64,000 nt of DNA from Agromyces sp. H17E-10 (GCF_022919715.1 NZ_CP095042.1:4186164-4250163), one strand, 5' to 3'. Shown: positions 1-10,368, counted from the first letter of the stretch. Notes: generated by a model not told the origin, from the letters alone. Numbers and translations: made by a program.

Positions 1-174
1 CGAGCCGAGCACGACCGCGTCGACGCGATCGGGCAGCCGGTCGGCGTCGTCGACGGCGATCACCTCGGCGTCGAGGCCGGCCCACGCCGCCCGCATCGCG
101 AGCACCTGGGCGTTCTGCGCGTCGCCGTTGGTGTTCTGCAGGGCCGGCAGCAACGAGACGATCGTGAGGCTCAT
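1..174 (-). CDS. gatD: Lipid II isoglutaminyl synthase, glutaminase subunit GatD (5' part only)
   Basis: This is the N-terminal 58 residues of a class I glutamine amidotransferase-like protein; the rest lies outside the window. It begins MSLTIVSLLPALQNTNGDAQ, which fits GatD, the subunit that releases ammonia from glutamine so that MurT can amidate the D-glutamate of lipid II. The catalytic Cys and His are not in the visible part. The ATG overlaps the murT stop codon as ATGA, so the two proteins are translationally coupled, as expected for a heterodimer. The assignment rests mainly on this pairing with murT. Confidence 0.82.
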   Translation of the reverse strand, partial: MSLTIVSLLPALQNTNGDAQNAQVLAMRAAWAGLDAEVIAVDDADRLPDRVDAVVLGS

Positions 175-1442
175 TCGGTACCCGTCAATCCGAGGTGTGC
201 ACGCGTGCGCCGCATCGAGTCGGCCGAGAAGACGATCGTCTTCACTCCCGAGGTGGGAGCCGGTGCAGCGAGGAAGTCGTCGAGCGCGCGACCGAGGTCG
301 GGTTCGACCCGGTCGATCTCGACGCCGTCGTAGGCGAGCATGAGCGCCGCCTCGCCGGCCTTCGAACCGCTCACGATCGCGACCCGACCGAGCGACGAGG
401 CATCCGCCGGCCAGAAATAGGAGGGATCGCGCACGTCGGAGCCGATCGCGAACAGGATGTCGCTCGTGCCGGGTTCGATGCTGTCGACGTTGAGCTGGTA
501 GCTCGCGGGATTCTGGATGAGGACGAACTCGACGTCCTGACCGCGCACGCTCAACCGCTCGCCGCGACCGAACACGGCCGGGATCGCGGTGAGCGCCGCA
601 GCTGCGGTCTCCGCCGAGAAGCGCTCGCCGAGGACGGCCTTCGCGGTCGAGTACGCGGCCGCCGCATCGACGGCGTAGTGCGTGCCGCGCGCCGGCAGTC
701 CGGCCTCGACCCGCAACCCGTCGTCGAGGAGCACGACCTCGCGGCCGTTCACCGCCTCGATCACGACGCCGACGGCCGGGTCGAGGCGATCGGTCGACGT
801 CTCGGTGTAGCCGAGGCCGCGGGGCGACGCATCGAGCACCGCCTGCGAGACCCCGTAGCGCCGCACCGCGACGCCGGGGCGAACCTTCGCGGCGAGCCGC
901 TCGAGGTAGGCGTCGTCGGCGTTCACGACCACCGACTCCCCCGCCCGCGCGGCGATGCGCTCGAGCATGCCGGCGACCATCTCGGAGTCGTGGAAGCGGT
1001 CGATCTGGTCGACCATGACGTTGGTGAGGCAGACGACACGGGCGTCGACACCCTGCATGACGAGGGCGCCATGTCCTTCGTCCATCTCGAGCACGGCGAC
1101 GTCACCGGGCACTCGTCCGCGCCAGTCGGCCTGCTCGAGCAGCGCCGAGGTCAGCCCCTGGCTGATGTTCGCGGTCGACGGGTTCGTGAAGACGTCGACG
1201 CCGTGCTCGCGCAGGATGGCGACGAGCATCTTCGTGGTCGTCGACTTTCCCGCCGAACCCGACACCACGACGAGCCCCTGCGGGAAGCCCGACAGGGTGC
1301 GCTTCAGGTAGTTCGGCGCGATGCGGTTGACGACGAGCCCGGGAACCGCAGAACCGCCGCCCGGCTTGCGCAGCCGGGCGGCGAATCTGGTGAGTCTGCC
1401 GACGAGGATCGCCGGCCCATAACGCAGGGATCCAGCGCGCAC
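171..1442 (-). CDS. murT: Lipid II isoglutaminyl synthase, Mur-ligase-like subunit MurT
   Basis: Predicted ATP-dependent subunit of the MurT-GatD complex, which converts D-isoglutamate of lipid II to D-isoglutamine at the cytoplasmic membrane face. A P-loop of form GSAGKST lies near residues 62-68, a Mur-ligase central domain follows (LEMDEGHG near 119-125), and the C-terminal DUF1727-type domain includes SDVRDPSYFW, the area that supplies the Asp of the GatD catalytic triad in studied MurT proteins. The start is GTG, seven bases after the sigA stop. Oddity: the protein has a single cysteine (about residue 138), so the Cys4 zinc ribbon found in Staphylococcus and Streptococcus MurT is absent. 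The length, 423 residues, is normal. Confidence 0.88.
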   Translation of the reverse strand: MRAGSLRYGPAILVGRLTRFAARLRKPGGGSAVPGLVVNRIAPNYLKRTLSGFPQGLVVVSGSAGKSTTTKMLVAILREHGVDVFTNPSTANISQGLTSALLEQADWRGRVPGDVAVLEMDEGHGALVMQGVDARVVCLTNVMVDQIDRFHDSEMVAGMLERIAARAGESVVVNADDAYLERLAAKVRPGVAVRRYGVSQAVLDASPRGLGYTETSTDRLDPAVGVVIEAVNGREVVLLDDGLRVEAGLPARGTHYAVDAAAAYSTAKAVLGERFSAETAAAALTAIPAVFGRGERLSVRGQDVEFVLIQNPASYQLNVDSIEPGTSDILFAIGSDVRDPSYFWPADASSLGRVAIVSGSKAGEAALMLAYDGVEIDRVEPDLGRALDDFLAAPAPTSGVKTIVFSADSMRRTRAHLGLTGTE

Positions 1443-1449
1443 CGGCGGC

Positions 1450-2775
<1,326 letters not shown>

Positions 2776-2890
2776 ACGTATGAACCTCTCCTACCGTCGC
2801 GCGGCGTGTGCCCTCTCGGAAGGCGCGGCTCGTGCAGTCGGTCCGGTCGTTTTCGGACACTATGAGGACCCATGTCAAGTCCGCGTGATC

Positions 2891-2910
2891 GGTACGACGA
2901 CCGTCGTACC
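2891..2910. promoter_or_regulatory. Perfect 9-bp inverted repeat in the sigA leader
   Basis: GGTACGACG and CGTCGTACC form a perfect dyad with a two-base spacer, about 20 bases downstream of the predicted sigA transcription start. A two-base loop is too tight for an RNA hairpin with full arms, so a protein-binding operator is the simpler reading. No known regulator was recognised. Confidence 0.5.
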
Positions 2911-2936
2911 CGCGAACCCGAACGGGTCCTGCCTTA

Positions 2937-2942
2937 ATTATA
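2937..2942 (-). promoter_or_regulatory. -10 box of the sigA promoter
   Basis: A perfect TATAAT on the minus strand, the best -10 hexamer seen in the window, about 160 bases upstream of the sigA start codon. No convincing -35 box lies 16-18 bases upstream. Transcription from here would give a leader of about 155 bases that carries the dyad at 2891-2910. Confidence 0.55.
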
Positions 2943-3043
2943 CAGACCCTTGACCGCTGACGCGCACACCGAACACCCCGCCGCTCATCAAGTGACAACA
3001 CCGACGAACGATCGGTCATTCCCCGGCCGCACGGCCGCGCGGC

Positions 3044-3970
3044 TCAGCCGCCGAGTGGCGGCTCGTCGTCGCTCGAACGCCGGAAGGCGAGGAACTTCTC
3101 GAGCTCGGCCGCGATCTCGTCGGCGCTCGGCAGCTCGCCGTCCTCGTCGGTCAGCGGCGATCGCAGGGTGGTGCCCTCCATGTAGGCGTCGTGACGCTGC
3201 TCGAGGGTGCCGACGAGCTTCGCCAGCTCGCCGTTCTCGGCCACCTGTTCGTCGATCCGCGCGATGAAGTCGCGGCCCTGTTCGCGGAGCGCGTCGGTCG
3301 GGAAGATGCGACCGGTCGCGGCGCTGATCGCCTCGAGCGCGGCGACCGCAGCCGACGGATACTCGGTGTCGCCGAGGTAGTGCGGGATCAGCAGCACGAA
3401 TCCGGTCGTCGGATGCCCGAGTTCGACCAGACGGTACTCGACGAGGTGGAGGGCGTTGCCCGGCACCTGCGTCGTCGGCCGCCACACCGACATCGCATCG
3501 ATCAGCTCGTCGCGGTTGCCGCTCACCGTCATGCGGATCGGTCGCGTGTGCGGCACCGGCATCGGGATGGCGTTCACCCAGGTCGTCGACGAGACCTGCA
3601 GGTCATCGACGAGCTGCAGCACCGCGGCGGTGAACCACTCCCATTTGAAATCGGGCTCGAAACCCGTGAGCAGCAGGAACGGCCGACCGAGCTCGTCGTT
3701 CGCGAGTTCGAGCGCGAGCCGTGGCGGCGTGTACTCGGTGAAGTGGTCGCCTTCGAAGAGCATGATCGGCCGGCGCGCCCGGTAGTCGAGCAGCTCGTCG
3801 ACGTCGAACGCGGCGACGGTCGTCGTGTCGAGCGTCTCGCGAAGGTACTCGGTCGTCTGCGCGACCGCCCCGCCGGCATCGGCGAAGCCCGTGAGCCCGG
3901 CGACGAGCGGCAGCCCCGGCGGCACCATGACCTCGGTGTTCAGCTCGTAGAGGGATCGTGGATCACGCAT
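3044..3970 (-). CDS. PAC2 family protein (proteasome assembly chaperone-like)
   Basis: Soluble 308-residue protein of the PAC2 family, related to archaeal and eukaryotic proteasome assembly chaperones and widespread in Actinobacteria; its bacterial function is not settled. Family features visible are the N-terminal GLTGFADAGGAVAQ, the IMLFEGDHFTEY segment and the conserved core NAIPMPVPHTRP and VLLIPHYLGDTEYP. The C-terminal 60 residues are acidic and helical. A TAGGCT -10 box sits exactly six bases upstream of the ATG and there is no Shine-Dalgarno sequence, so the mRNA is probably leaderless. It stands alone between sigA and the divergent pepA. Confidence 0.88.
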   Translation of the reverse strand: MRDPRSLYELNTEVMVPPGLPLVAGLTGFADAGGAVAQTTEYLRETLDTTTVAAFDVDELLDYRARRPIMLFEGDHFTEYTPPRLALELANDELGRPFLLLTGFEPDFKWEWFTAAVLQLVDDLQVSSTTWVNAIPMPVPHTRPIRMTVSGNRDELIDAMSVWRPTTQVPGNALHLVEYRLVELGHPTTGFVLLIPHYLGDTEYPSAAVAALEAISAATGRIFPTDALREQGRDFIARIDEQVAENGELAKLVGTLEQRHDAYMEGTTLRSPLTDEDGELPSADEIAAELEKFLAFRRSSDDEPPLGG

Positions 3971-3976
3971 GATTCC

Positions 3977-3982
3977 AGCCTA
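3977..3982 (-). promoter_or_regulatory. -10 box for leaderless PAC2 gene
   Basis: TAGGCT followed by six bases and the ATG at 3970. Transcription would start at or next to the A of the start codon. Confidence 0.55.
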
Positions 3983-4045
3983 CTGACGCGGTGCCGGCCG
4001 CCCGCCGCGGCAGGCTTCCGCCAGAACATGCCCAGAGCGAACACG

Positions 4046-4051
4046 TAACAT
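4046..4051 (+). promoter_or_regulatory. -10 box for pepA
   Basis: TAACAT eight bases upstream of the pepA ATG. The mRNA would be leaderless or have one or two leader bases; the GGAG at 4054-4057 would then barely be included. Confidence 0.4.
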
Positions 4052-4059
4052 CTGGAGCC

Positions 4060-5532
4060 ATGACCGTTCCCGTGCTTTCCGTGTTCGATACCCCTGCGGC
4101 CGCCTCCGACGCCGATGTCGTCCTCCTCGTCGCCCGTGCCGGCGACGACGGGCCCGAGCTGCTCGCCCCCGAGGGGTTCGACTGGGTGCTCCCCCAGCTC
4201 GTCGCACTCGGCGCGACGGGCGCCGCCGACGAGCTGACGCGACTTCCCGGCGTCGAAGGCGGACCGCGCGTCGTCGCGGTGGCCGGCGTGGGCGATGCTG
4301 CGGATGCCGCGAGCCTGCGTCTCGCGGCCGGTTCGGCCGTCCGTCGCCTCGCCAAGACCGAATCGGTGGCCGTCGCCGCCCCGTTCGACGAGGCCGGGTC
4401 GGTCGCGGCCATCGTCGAGGGCGCCGCCCTCGGCGCATACGCCTTCGACGAGTACCGCAGCGACGCGAAGCCGCGCATCTCGCGCATCGACCTGCACACC
4501 GCGTTCGACGCCGAAGCGGTCGGGTTGGACCGCGTGCGTGCCGTGGTCGCCGCGATGGCCCGCACGAAGGACCTCGTGAACACGTCGCCCTCCGAGCTCT
4601 TCCCGGCGAGCTTCGCCGAGCTCGCCGTCGCGGCAGCGGCCGAGGTCGGCGTGACCGCCACCGTGTGGGACGAGCGGGCGCTCGCCGCCGACGGGTTCGG
4701 CGGGATCCTCGGTGTCGGCCAGGGTTCGAGTCGGGGGCCGCGACTGGTGCGCCTCGAGTGGGCCCCGGCCGGAGCATCCACCCATCTCGCCCTCGTCGGC
4801 AAGGGCATCACCTTCGATTCGGGCGGCCTCTCGCTGAAGCCCATGCTCTCCATGGTGGGCATGAAGACCGACATGGCCGGCGCGGCCGCGGTGCTGTCGG
4901 CGATGATCGCGTTCGCCGAGCTCGGCGTCCCGATCCGCGTGACCGGCTGGCTGTGCCTCGCGGAGAACCTGCCGTCGGGCACCGCGACGCGCCCGAACGA
5001 CGTGCTGCGGATCCGCGGCGGCAAGACGGTCGAAGTCCTGAACACCGACGCAGAGGGCCGGCTGGTGCTCGCCGACGGCCTCGTCGCGGCGAGCGAGGAG
5101 CAGCCCGACGCGATCGTCGACGTCGCGACGCTGACCGGCGCGCAGATGGTCGCCCTGGGCGGCCGCATCTCGGGCCTGCTCGGCGACGACGAACTGGTCG
5201 CGACCGTGCGACGGGCCGCCGACGGCGTCGACGAGGCCGTCTGGCCCATGCCGTTGCCGAGGGACCTGATGCCGCTCCTCAAGTCGGACGTGGCCGACCT
5301 CGCCAACACGAAGCTCGGTCAGACCGTGCCGGGGATGCTGCTCGCCGGTGTCTTCCTGCAGGAGTTCGTCGGCACGCGCGAGGGTACGGACGCACGGATT
5401 CCGTGGGCGCACCTCGACATCGCCGGGCCGTCGCACAACGCGGGAGCGGGCTGGGGCTTCACCGGAACCGGCGCCACCGGAGCGGCAGTCCGCACGCTCG
5501 TCCGGCTGGGCGAGGACCTCGCCGCCAGGTAG
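4060..5532 (+). CDS. pepA: Leucyl aminopeptidase, M17 family
   Basis: Cytosolic zinc/manganese aminopeptidase that removes N-terminal residues from peptides. The 490-residue protein has a variable N-terminal domain (about 1-165) and the catalytic domain with GKGITFDSGGLSLKP, the metal-binding and signature motif NTDAEGRLVLADGL, and the C-terminal AGPSHNAGAGWGFTGTG. The frame is open further upstream, but the ATG at 4060 is preferred because the protein begins MTVPVLSVFD like the family and because a -10 box lies just upstream. The neighbouring PAC2 gene is divergent. Confidence 0.95.
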   Translation: MTVPVLSVFDTPAAASDADVVLLVARAGDDGPELLAPEGFDWVLPQLVALGATGAADELTRLPGVEGGPRVVAVAGVGDAADAASLRLAAGSAVRRLAKTESVAVAAPFDEAGSVAAIVEGAALGAYAFDEYRSDAKPRISRIDLHTAFDAEAVGLDRVRAVVAAMARTKDLVNTSPSELFPASFAELAVAAAAEVGVTATVWDERALAADGFGGILGVGQGSSRGPRLVRLEWAPAGASTHLALVGKGITFDSGGLSLKPMLSMVGMKTDMAGAAAVLSAMIAFAELGVPIRVTGWLCLAENLPSGTATRPNDVLRIRGGKTVEVLNTDAEGRLVLADGLVAASEEQPDAIVDVATLTGAQMVALGGRISGLLGDDELVATVRRAADGVDEAVWPMPLPRDLMPLLKSDVADLANTKLGQTVPGMLLAGVFLQEFVGTREGTDARIPWAHLDIAGPSHNAGAGWGFTGTGATGAAVRTLVRLGEDLAAR

Positions 5533-5538
5533 TAAGGT
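5533..5538 (+). promoter_or_regulatory. Candidate -10 box for lpd
   Basis: TAAGGT directly after the pepA stop codon would start a leader of about 85 bases before lpd. No -35 box was recognised. Confidence 0.3.
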
Positions 5539-5630
5539 CGTTCAGGGCGAGAACGTCGCCCGAACGCCTGCCCGGGCGACACGCCTGAGGCAGTCCGTGT
5601 CGCAGATCAGGTGCGCAAGGGAGATTGCGG

Positions 5631-7004
5631 TTGTCCGAGCAGAACTTTGACATTGTCGTCCTCGGCGGGGGCAGCGCGGGCTATGCCGCAGCGATCCGCG
5701 CGGTGGAACTCGGCCTCACCGCCGTGGTGATCGAGAAAGACAAGCTCGGCGGCACGTGTCTGCACCGCGGATGCATCCCCACCAAGGCGCTCCTGCATGC
5801 GGCCGAGGTCGCCGAGGTCTCGAAGGAGTCGGCGAAGTACGGCGTCAAGACCGCGTTCGAGGGCATCGACATGGGCGGCGTCACCGCCTACCGCGAGGGC
5901 ATCGTCTCGAGCAAGTGGAAGGGCCTGCAGGGCCTCCTGAAGGCGCGCGGCATCACCGTCGTCGAGGGCGAGGGCCGCCTCGTCTCGTCGAACACCGTGC
6001 AGGTCGGCGACGACCGCTACGTCGGCAAGAACGTGCTGCTCGCGACCGGTTCGTACTCGCGCTCGCTGCCGGGCCTCGAGATCGGCGGCCGGGTCATCAC
6101 GAGCGAGCAGGCGCTCGAGCTCGACTTCGTGCCGAACAAGGTCGCCGTGCTCGGCGGCGGCGTCATCGGCGTCGAGTTCGCGAGCGTGTGGCGCTCGTTC
6201 GGCGCAGAGGTGACGATCATCGAGGCGCTCCCCCACCTCGTCCCCAACGAGGAGGAGTCGGTCTCGAAGCAGCTCGAGCGCGCCTTCCGCAAGCGCGGCA
6301 TCGACTTCTCGCTCGGTGTTCGTTTCCAGAGCGTCACGCAGAACGACCAGGGCGTCGTCGTGACCCTCGAGAACGGCTCGACCTACGAGGCCGACCTGCT
6401 GCTCGTGGCCGTCGGTCGCGGACCCGTCACCCAGAACCTCGGCTATGAAGAGGCCGGCATCACGATCGACCGCGGGTTCGTCATCACCGACGAGCGCCTG
6501 CAGACGAGCGTCCCCGGCGTCTACGCCGCCGGCGACATCGTGCCGGGCCTCCAGCTCGCGCACCGCAGCTACCAGCAGGGCATCTTCGTCGCCGAGGAGA
6601 TCGCGGGCCTGAACCCGATCATCGTCGAGGACATCAACATCCCGAAGATCACCTACTGCGAGCCCGAGGTCGCCTCGATCGGCTACACCGAGGCGAAGGC
6701 CGCCGAGAAGTTCGGTGCCGAGCAGGTCAGCTCGTTCGACTACAACCTCGCGGGCAACGGCAAGTCGAGCATCCTCGGCACGGGCGGCTCGATCAAGGTC
6801 ATCCGGGTGAACGACGGCCCGATCGTCGGCGTGCACATGATCGGCGGCCGCGTCGGCGAGCTCATCGCCGAGGCGCAGCTCGCCGTCAACTGGGAGGCGT
6901 ACCCCGAGGACATCGCCCCGTTCATCCACGCGCACCCGACCCAGGGCGAGGCGTTCGGCGAAGCCGTGCTGAAGCTCGCCGGCAAGCCGCTGCACGCCAT
7001 CTGA
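5631..7004 (+). CDS. lpdA: Dihydrolipoyl dehydrogenase (E3)
   Basis: FAD flavoprotein that reoxidises dihydrolipoyl groups of 2-oxoacid dehydrogenase complexes with NAD. Seen in order: the FAD Rossmann motif VVLGGGSAGYAA, the redox disulfide GGTCLHRGCIPTK, the NAD-binding GGGVIGVEFASVW, the second FAD motif YAAGDIV, and the dimer-interface HAHPTQGEAFGEA carrying the catalytic His-Glu pair. TTG at 5631 is chosen over the in-frame TTG at 5625 because the AAGGGAG ribosome site at 5617-5623 is seven bases from the former and only one from the latter. It is followed closely by the E2 gene. Confidence 0.96.
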   Translation: MSEQNFDIVVLGGGSAGYAAAIRAVELGLTAVVIEKDKLGGTCLHRGCIPTKALLHAAEVAEVSKESAKYGVKTAFEGIDMGGVTAYREGIVSSKWKGLQGLLKARGITVVEGEGRLVSSNTVQVGDDRYVGKNVLLATGSYSRSLPGLEIGGRVITSEQALELDFVPNKVAVLGGGVIGVEFASVWRSFGAEVTIIEALPHLVPNEEESVSKQLERAFRKRGIDFSLGVRFQSVTQNDQGVVVTLENGSTYEADLLLVAVGRGPVTQNLGYEEAGITIDRGFVITDERLQTSVPGVYAAGDIVPGLQLAHRSYQQGIFVAEEIAGLNPIIVEDINIPKITYCEPEVASIGYTEAKAAEKFGAEQVSSFDYNLAGNGKSSILGTGGSIKVIRVNDGPIVGVHMIGGRVGELIAEAQLAVNWEAYPEDIAPFIHAHPTQGEAFGEAVLKLAGKPLHAI

Positions 7005-7031
7005 GTCCGCTGCCCGTACCCACGACTGCAA

Positions 7032-7037
7032 TAAGCT
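7032..7037 (+). promoter_or_regulatory. Candidate -10 box for sucB
   Basis: TAAGCT in the 68-base gap between lpd and the E2 gene, giving a short leader with the AAGGAGA ribosome site at about 7058-7064. No clear -35 box. Confidence 0.35.
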
Positions 7038-7072
7038 AGAACGCGTTCCCACGCTGTGAAGGAGACAAGCGC

Positions 7073-8629
7073 ATGAGCGAATCCGTCAGCCTCCCGGCAC
7101 TCGGCGAGAGTGTCACTGAAGGCACGGTCACCCGCTGGCTGAAGAATGTCGGCGACCGTGTCGAGGTCGACGAGCCGCTGCTCGAGGTCTCGACCGACAA
7201 GGTCGACACCGAGATCCCGTCGCCCGTGGCGGGTGTCATCGAGGCGATCCTCGTCCAGGAGGACGAGACCGTCGAGGTCGGCACCGCACTGGTCACGATC
7301 GGCGACGGTTCCGGTGCTGCCGCGCCCGAGGCCGCCGCTCCGGCGCCGGCCGAGGCGCCGGCCGCCCCCGTCGAGCAGGCCGCGCCCCCTGCGCCCGAGC
7401 CAGTGGCGGCCCCGCCCGCTCCCGAGCCCGTGGCCGCCCCGCCTGCTGCTCCGGCTGCAGCACCGGCGCCCGCGCCCGCCGCTCCGGCCGAGCCCGCGGC
7501 GCCCGCCGCGCCTGCTGCTCCCGCGCCCGCCGCAGAGGCACCGGCTCCGGCCGCGCCGGCTGCTCCCGCGCCCGCCGCAGAGGCCCCCGCTCCCGCTGCA
7601 CCGGCTGCCGCTCCCGCGGCACCTGCCGCTCCGGCAGCACCTGCGGCTCCGGCCGCTCCCGCAGCGCCGGCGGCTCCGGCAGCACCTGCAGCTCAGGCTG
7701 CGCCTGCGGCATCGTCGGGTGCGCACGCCGGCCCGTCGGGCTACGTGACGCCGATCGTCCGCAAGCTCGCGAACGAGCAGGGCGTCGACCTCGCCTCGGT
7801 CACCGGCACCGGCGTCGGCGGTCGCATCCGCAAGCAGGACGTGATCTCCGCACAGGCCGCTCCGGCAGCCGCTGCTTCCGCCGCACCGGCGCGCCAGCCG
7901 CTCGAGACGTCGCCGCTGCGCGGCACGACCGTCCCGATGACGCGCCTGCGCAAGGTCGTCGCCGAGCGAGCCGTCGTCTCCATGACCTCGACCGCCCAGC
8001 TCACCACCGTCGTCGAGGTCGACGTCACCCGCATCGCGCGCCTGCGCGACCGGGTCAAGGCCGACTTCCTCGCGAAGACGGGCAACAAGCTGTCGTTCCT
8101 GCCGTTCTTCGGTCTGGCCGCGGCTGAGGCGCTCAAGGCGTACCCGATCATCAACTCGACCGTCGACGGCGACAGCATCGTCTACCCGGCGCAGGAGAAC
8201 ATGAGCATCGCGGTCGACACCGAGCGCGGCCTGCTCACTCCGGTGATCCGCAACGCCGGCGAGCTCGACATCGCGGGTCTCGCCGCGCAGATCGCCGACC
8301 TCGCCGACCGCACGCGCAACAACCAGCTGAAGCCCGACGAGCTCGCCGGGGGCACGTTCACGCTGACCAACACCGGTTCGCGTGGCGCGCTGTTCGACAC
8401 GCCCGTCGTCTTCCTGCCGCAGTCGGCGATCCTCGGCACGGGTGTCGTCGTCAAGCGTCCGGTGGTCGTCAGCCAGGACGGCGCTGACGCGATCGCGATC
8501 CGCTCGATGGTCTACCTCGCGCTGTCGTACGACCACCGCATCATCGACGGTGCCGACGCCGCCCGCTTCCTGACGGCCGTCAAGGAGCGCCTCGAGGAGG
8601 GTGCGTTCGAGGCCGACCTCGGCATCTAG
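7073..8629 (+). CDS. sucB: 2-oxoacid dehydrogenase complex E2, dihydrolipoyllysine acyltransferase
   Basis: Core acyltransferase of the 2-oxoglutarate and/or pyruvate dehydrogenase complex. Domains of the 518 residues: one lipoyl domain (1-78, lipoyl Lys about 43 in STDKVD), an Ala/Pro linker (about 81-221), the peripheral E3/E1-binding domain ([20 protein letters not shown]), a second short linker, and the catalytic domain ending in [17 protein letters not shown] with the active His and Asp. Actinobacterial E2 proteins often carry two or three lipoyl domains; this one has one and an unusually long linker. lpd lies directly upstream and lipB/lipA are nearby. Whether it serves oxoglutarate, pyruvate or both cannot be told from sequence. 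Confidence 0.93.
   Translation: MSESVSLPALGESVTEGTVTRWLKNVGDRVEVDEPLLEVSTDKVDTEIPSPVAGVIEAILVQEDETVEVGTALVTIGDGSGAAAPEAAAPAPAEAPAAPVEQAAPPAPEPVAAPPAPEPVAAPPAAPAAAPAPAPAAPAEPAAPAAPAAPAPAAEAPAPAAPAAPAPAAEAPAPAAPAAAPAAPAAPAAPAAPAAPAAPAAPAAPAAQAAPAASSGAHAGPSGYVTPIVRKLANEQGVDLASVTGTGVGGRIRKQDVISAQAAPAAAASAAPARQPLETSPLRGTTVPMTRLRKVVAERAVVSMTSTAQLTTVVEVDVTRIARLRDRVKADFLAKTGNKLSFLPFFGLAAAEALKAYPIINSTVDGDSIVYPAQENMSIAVDTERGLLTPVIRNAGELDIAGLAAQIADLADRTRNNQLKPDELAGGTFTLTNTGSRGALFDTPVVFLPQSAILGTGVVVKRPVVVSQDGADAIAIRSMVYLALSYDHRIIDGADAARFLTAVKERLEEGAFEADLGI
7314..7735 (+). repeat. Ala/Pro-coding repetitive linker inside sucB
   Basis: About 140 codons that are nearly all Ala and Pro, with a few Glu and Val. 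Repeated blocks are visible, for example [15 protein letters not shown] twice in tandem and long runs of APAAPA. It is the flexible linker between the lipoyl and the peripheral binding domain. The DNA is repetitive enough to vary in length by slippage. Confidence 0.85.
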
Positions 8630-10356
8630 TCGAACAGTTCCCGAAGCCGCCAACCGGCCTCGCCCCTCATCACGAGGAGCGAGGCCGGTTCGCGTTGCGG
8701 GTCGAGGTACGGGAGGCGCAGCAGCACGGCTTCGCCCATCTCGGCCGACACCGACATCGCGTCGAGCGCATGGTCGGCGACGACGGGGTCGTCGCCTTCG
8801 CGCGCCGCCGCGAGCATCGCCCGGTCGGCACGCTCGATCGCAGAGCCGGGCTGGTCGACGCCGTCGAGGCAGCCGGCGTCGAGCTTCGCCAGGCACTCGG
8901 CACGGACCGACATCAGTTCGATCGCCGCGGCGACGGGGTCCGCTGCGGCGCCGATGGCGGCGCCGGCCTCCATGTCGGCTGCCCCGGCACTCGAGCCGGT
9001 CGCGCCCGGGCCCGCGGACGGCACGTCGGAAGGCTCGTCACCGGAGCCGTCGCCGAGTCGCGCGGCGCCGCCCGACGGTGCGCCCGCGGTCGTCCCGACC
9101 GGCGACGACGAGGCGGACGACGACTCGGCCGATCCCGACGCCGGCACCTCGACCGCCGCCGCGTCCTGGGTTCCAGCCGACCGCCCGGCGTCGGCCGACG
9201 GCGGCACGAGCGTGAGCAGCAGCACGAGGGCGGCACCGCCCGTCGCCGCTCCGACGACCAGCGTGCGTCGTCGCCCCGCGACGAACGCTCGCGCGCGTCG
9301 GCGGAGTGCTCCGGCGGGTTCTGCATCGGCGGCGTCGGCGACCCGATCGACGACCACCGGCGGCAATTGCGCGACCTCGCCGAGCACCTTCCGCCAGCCA
9401 CGTGGGCGACTCGTGCTCGTGCTCACCGGCACGATGGTGCCCACGTGTGCGACGTCGGCATCGTGCCCGGTCGCGGTGATGACGCCCGTCGAAGGCCCGA
9501 AGCGGGTCGGCAGCGCCTCGCGACCCGGCTGATTCACGCCCGTCCGCAGCGGCACCGCCGGCGCGGCCGCGAAGAGCGCACGTTCGATCTCGCCCTCGGT
9601 CCGCTCGAACGGTCGGGAGTCGGCACCCGCGCGCGCGACCGCGACCGCCCGCTCGAACGCGGCCGGCCGACGCGTCGATCGCGCGACCTCCTCGATGAGG
9701 CCGGCGAGTCGACGATGCCCGTCGCGCAGCAGCTCCGTCCGGGCGACCGCGCCGCCGGCGGCGTCGAGCGCGCGGACGGCCCCCAGGCCGATGAGCCGAG
9801 GCCGGCCGGTCTCGTCGATCATGACGTCGCTCGTCGCCAGGCGACCGTGCACGAAACCGACGTCGGTGAGCTCGGCAGCTGCCGCGACGAGCGGCGCGAG
9901 GATCGTGGTCGCCTCGCCGGGATCGAGCACCCGCTCGCCGAGGACGCGTGCGAGCGTGGGGCCGCCGATGCGTTCGACGACGAGGATGCGGCGCCCGTCT
10001 TCGAGGACGGCGACGTCGACGAGGGCGGGGAGCGTGCCGGAGGCGTCGGCCGACATCGCGGCGATCTCGGTGCCGATCCTGTCGTCGTCGCTCCCTGGCC
10101 GGTAGATCCGGACGGCGAGTGCACGACGGGCGACGTGACGTGCGGCGTCGTGGTCGGCGGGCTCCGTCGCCTCGACCGCCAGGTGCACCTCCGCACGATC
10201 CCCCGTCGCGACCCGTCGGAGCAGCCGATACCCCGCGACGACCCCGGATCCGGCCGCCTGGGGCATCGTGTCCGTGTCGGGCGCCGACGTCATGCGCGGT
10301 GCGCTGCCGGGTTCGGCCGATTGCGACGTCGATCCCGTCTTCGCTGAGCGTCTCAT
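8626..10356 (-). CDS. Membrane-anchored pseudokinase (degenerate Ser/Thr protein kinase fold)
   Basis: The N-terminal 260 residues follow the protein kinase layout but every catalytic motif is changed. The glycine-rich loop reads [12 protein letters not shown] (50-61), the VAIK lysine is Arg (LAVRIYRP, about 83), the catalytic loop HRDxxxxN is HGRLATSDV (about 170-178) without the Asp or Asn, and DFG reads LIGLG. A single membrane helix follows (about 365-384), then a Ser/Ala/Gly/Pro-rich external linker and a 110-residue external domain of unknown type. No phosphotransfer is expected; a scaffold or sensor role is inferred. A CAGACT -10 box lies six bases before the ATG. The stop codon overlaps that of sucB in a shared CTAG. 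Confidence 0.75.
   Translation of the reverse strand: MRRSAKTGSTSQSAEPGSAPRMTSAPDTDTMPQAAGSGVVAGYRLLRRVATGDRAEVHLAVEATEPADHDAARHVARRALAVRIYRPGSDDDRIGTEIAAMSADASGTLPALVDVAVLEDGRRILVVERIGGPTLARVLGERVLDPGEATTILAPLVAAAAELTDVGFVHGRLATSDVMIDETGRPRLIGLGAVRALDAAGGAVARTELLRDGHRRLAGLIEEVARSTRRPAAFERAVAVARAGADSRPFERTEGEIERALFAAAPAVPLRTGVNQPGREALPTRFGPSTGVITATGHDADVAHVGTIVPVSTSTSRPRGWRKVLGEVAQLPPVVVDRVADAADAEPAGALRRRARAFVAGRRRTLVVGAATGGAALVLLLTLVPPSADAGRSAGTQDAAAVEVPASGSAESSSASSSPVGTTAGAPSGGAARLGDGSGDEPSDVPSAGPGATGSSAGAADMEAGAAIGAAADPVAAAIELMSVRAECLAKLDAGCLDGVDQPGSAIERADRAMLAAAREGDDPVVADHALDAMSVSAEMGEAVLLRLPYLDPQREPASLLVMRGEAGWRLRELFD
8652..8690. terminator. Hairpin at the convergent ends of sucB and the pseudokinase gene
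   Basis: Perfect 12-bp arms AACCGGCCTCGC and GCGAGGCCGGTT around a 15-base centre that can itself pair (CCTC with GAGG). It starts 22 bases after the sucB stop but lies inside the last codons of the opposing gene. There is no U tract. Confidence 0.5.
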
Positions 10357-10362
10357 GCCGCC

Positions 10363-10368
10363 AGTCTG
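10363..10368 (-). promoter_or_regulatory. -10 box for leaderless pseudokinase gene
   Basis: CAGACT, one base off TAnnnT, followed by six bases and the ATG at 10356. No Shine-Dalgarno sequence is visible. Confidence 0.4.

Noticed and set aside
2949..2954. TTGACC on the plus strand as a -35 box
   Set aside because: No -10 box and no plus-strand gene follow at a suitable distance.
7293..7712. Open frame opposite the sucB linker, coding an Arg/Pro/Glu-rich protein
   Set aside because: It is the reverse complement of the Ala/Pro repeat and has no ribosome site or promoter.
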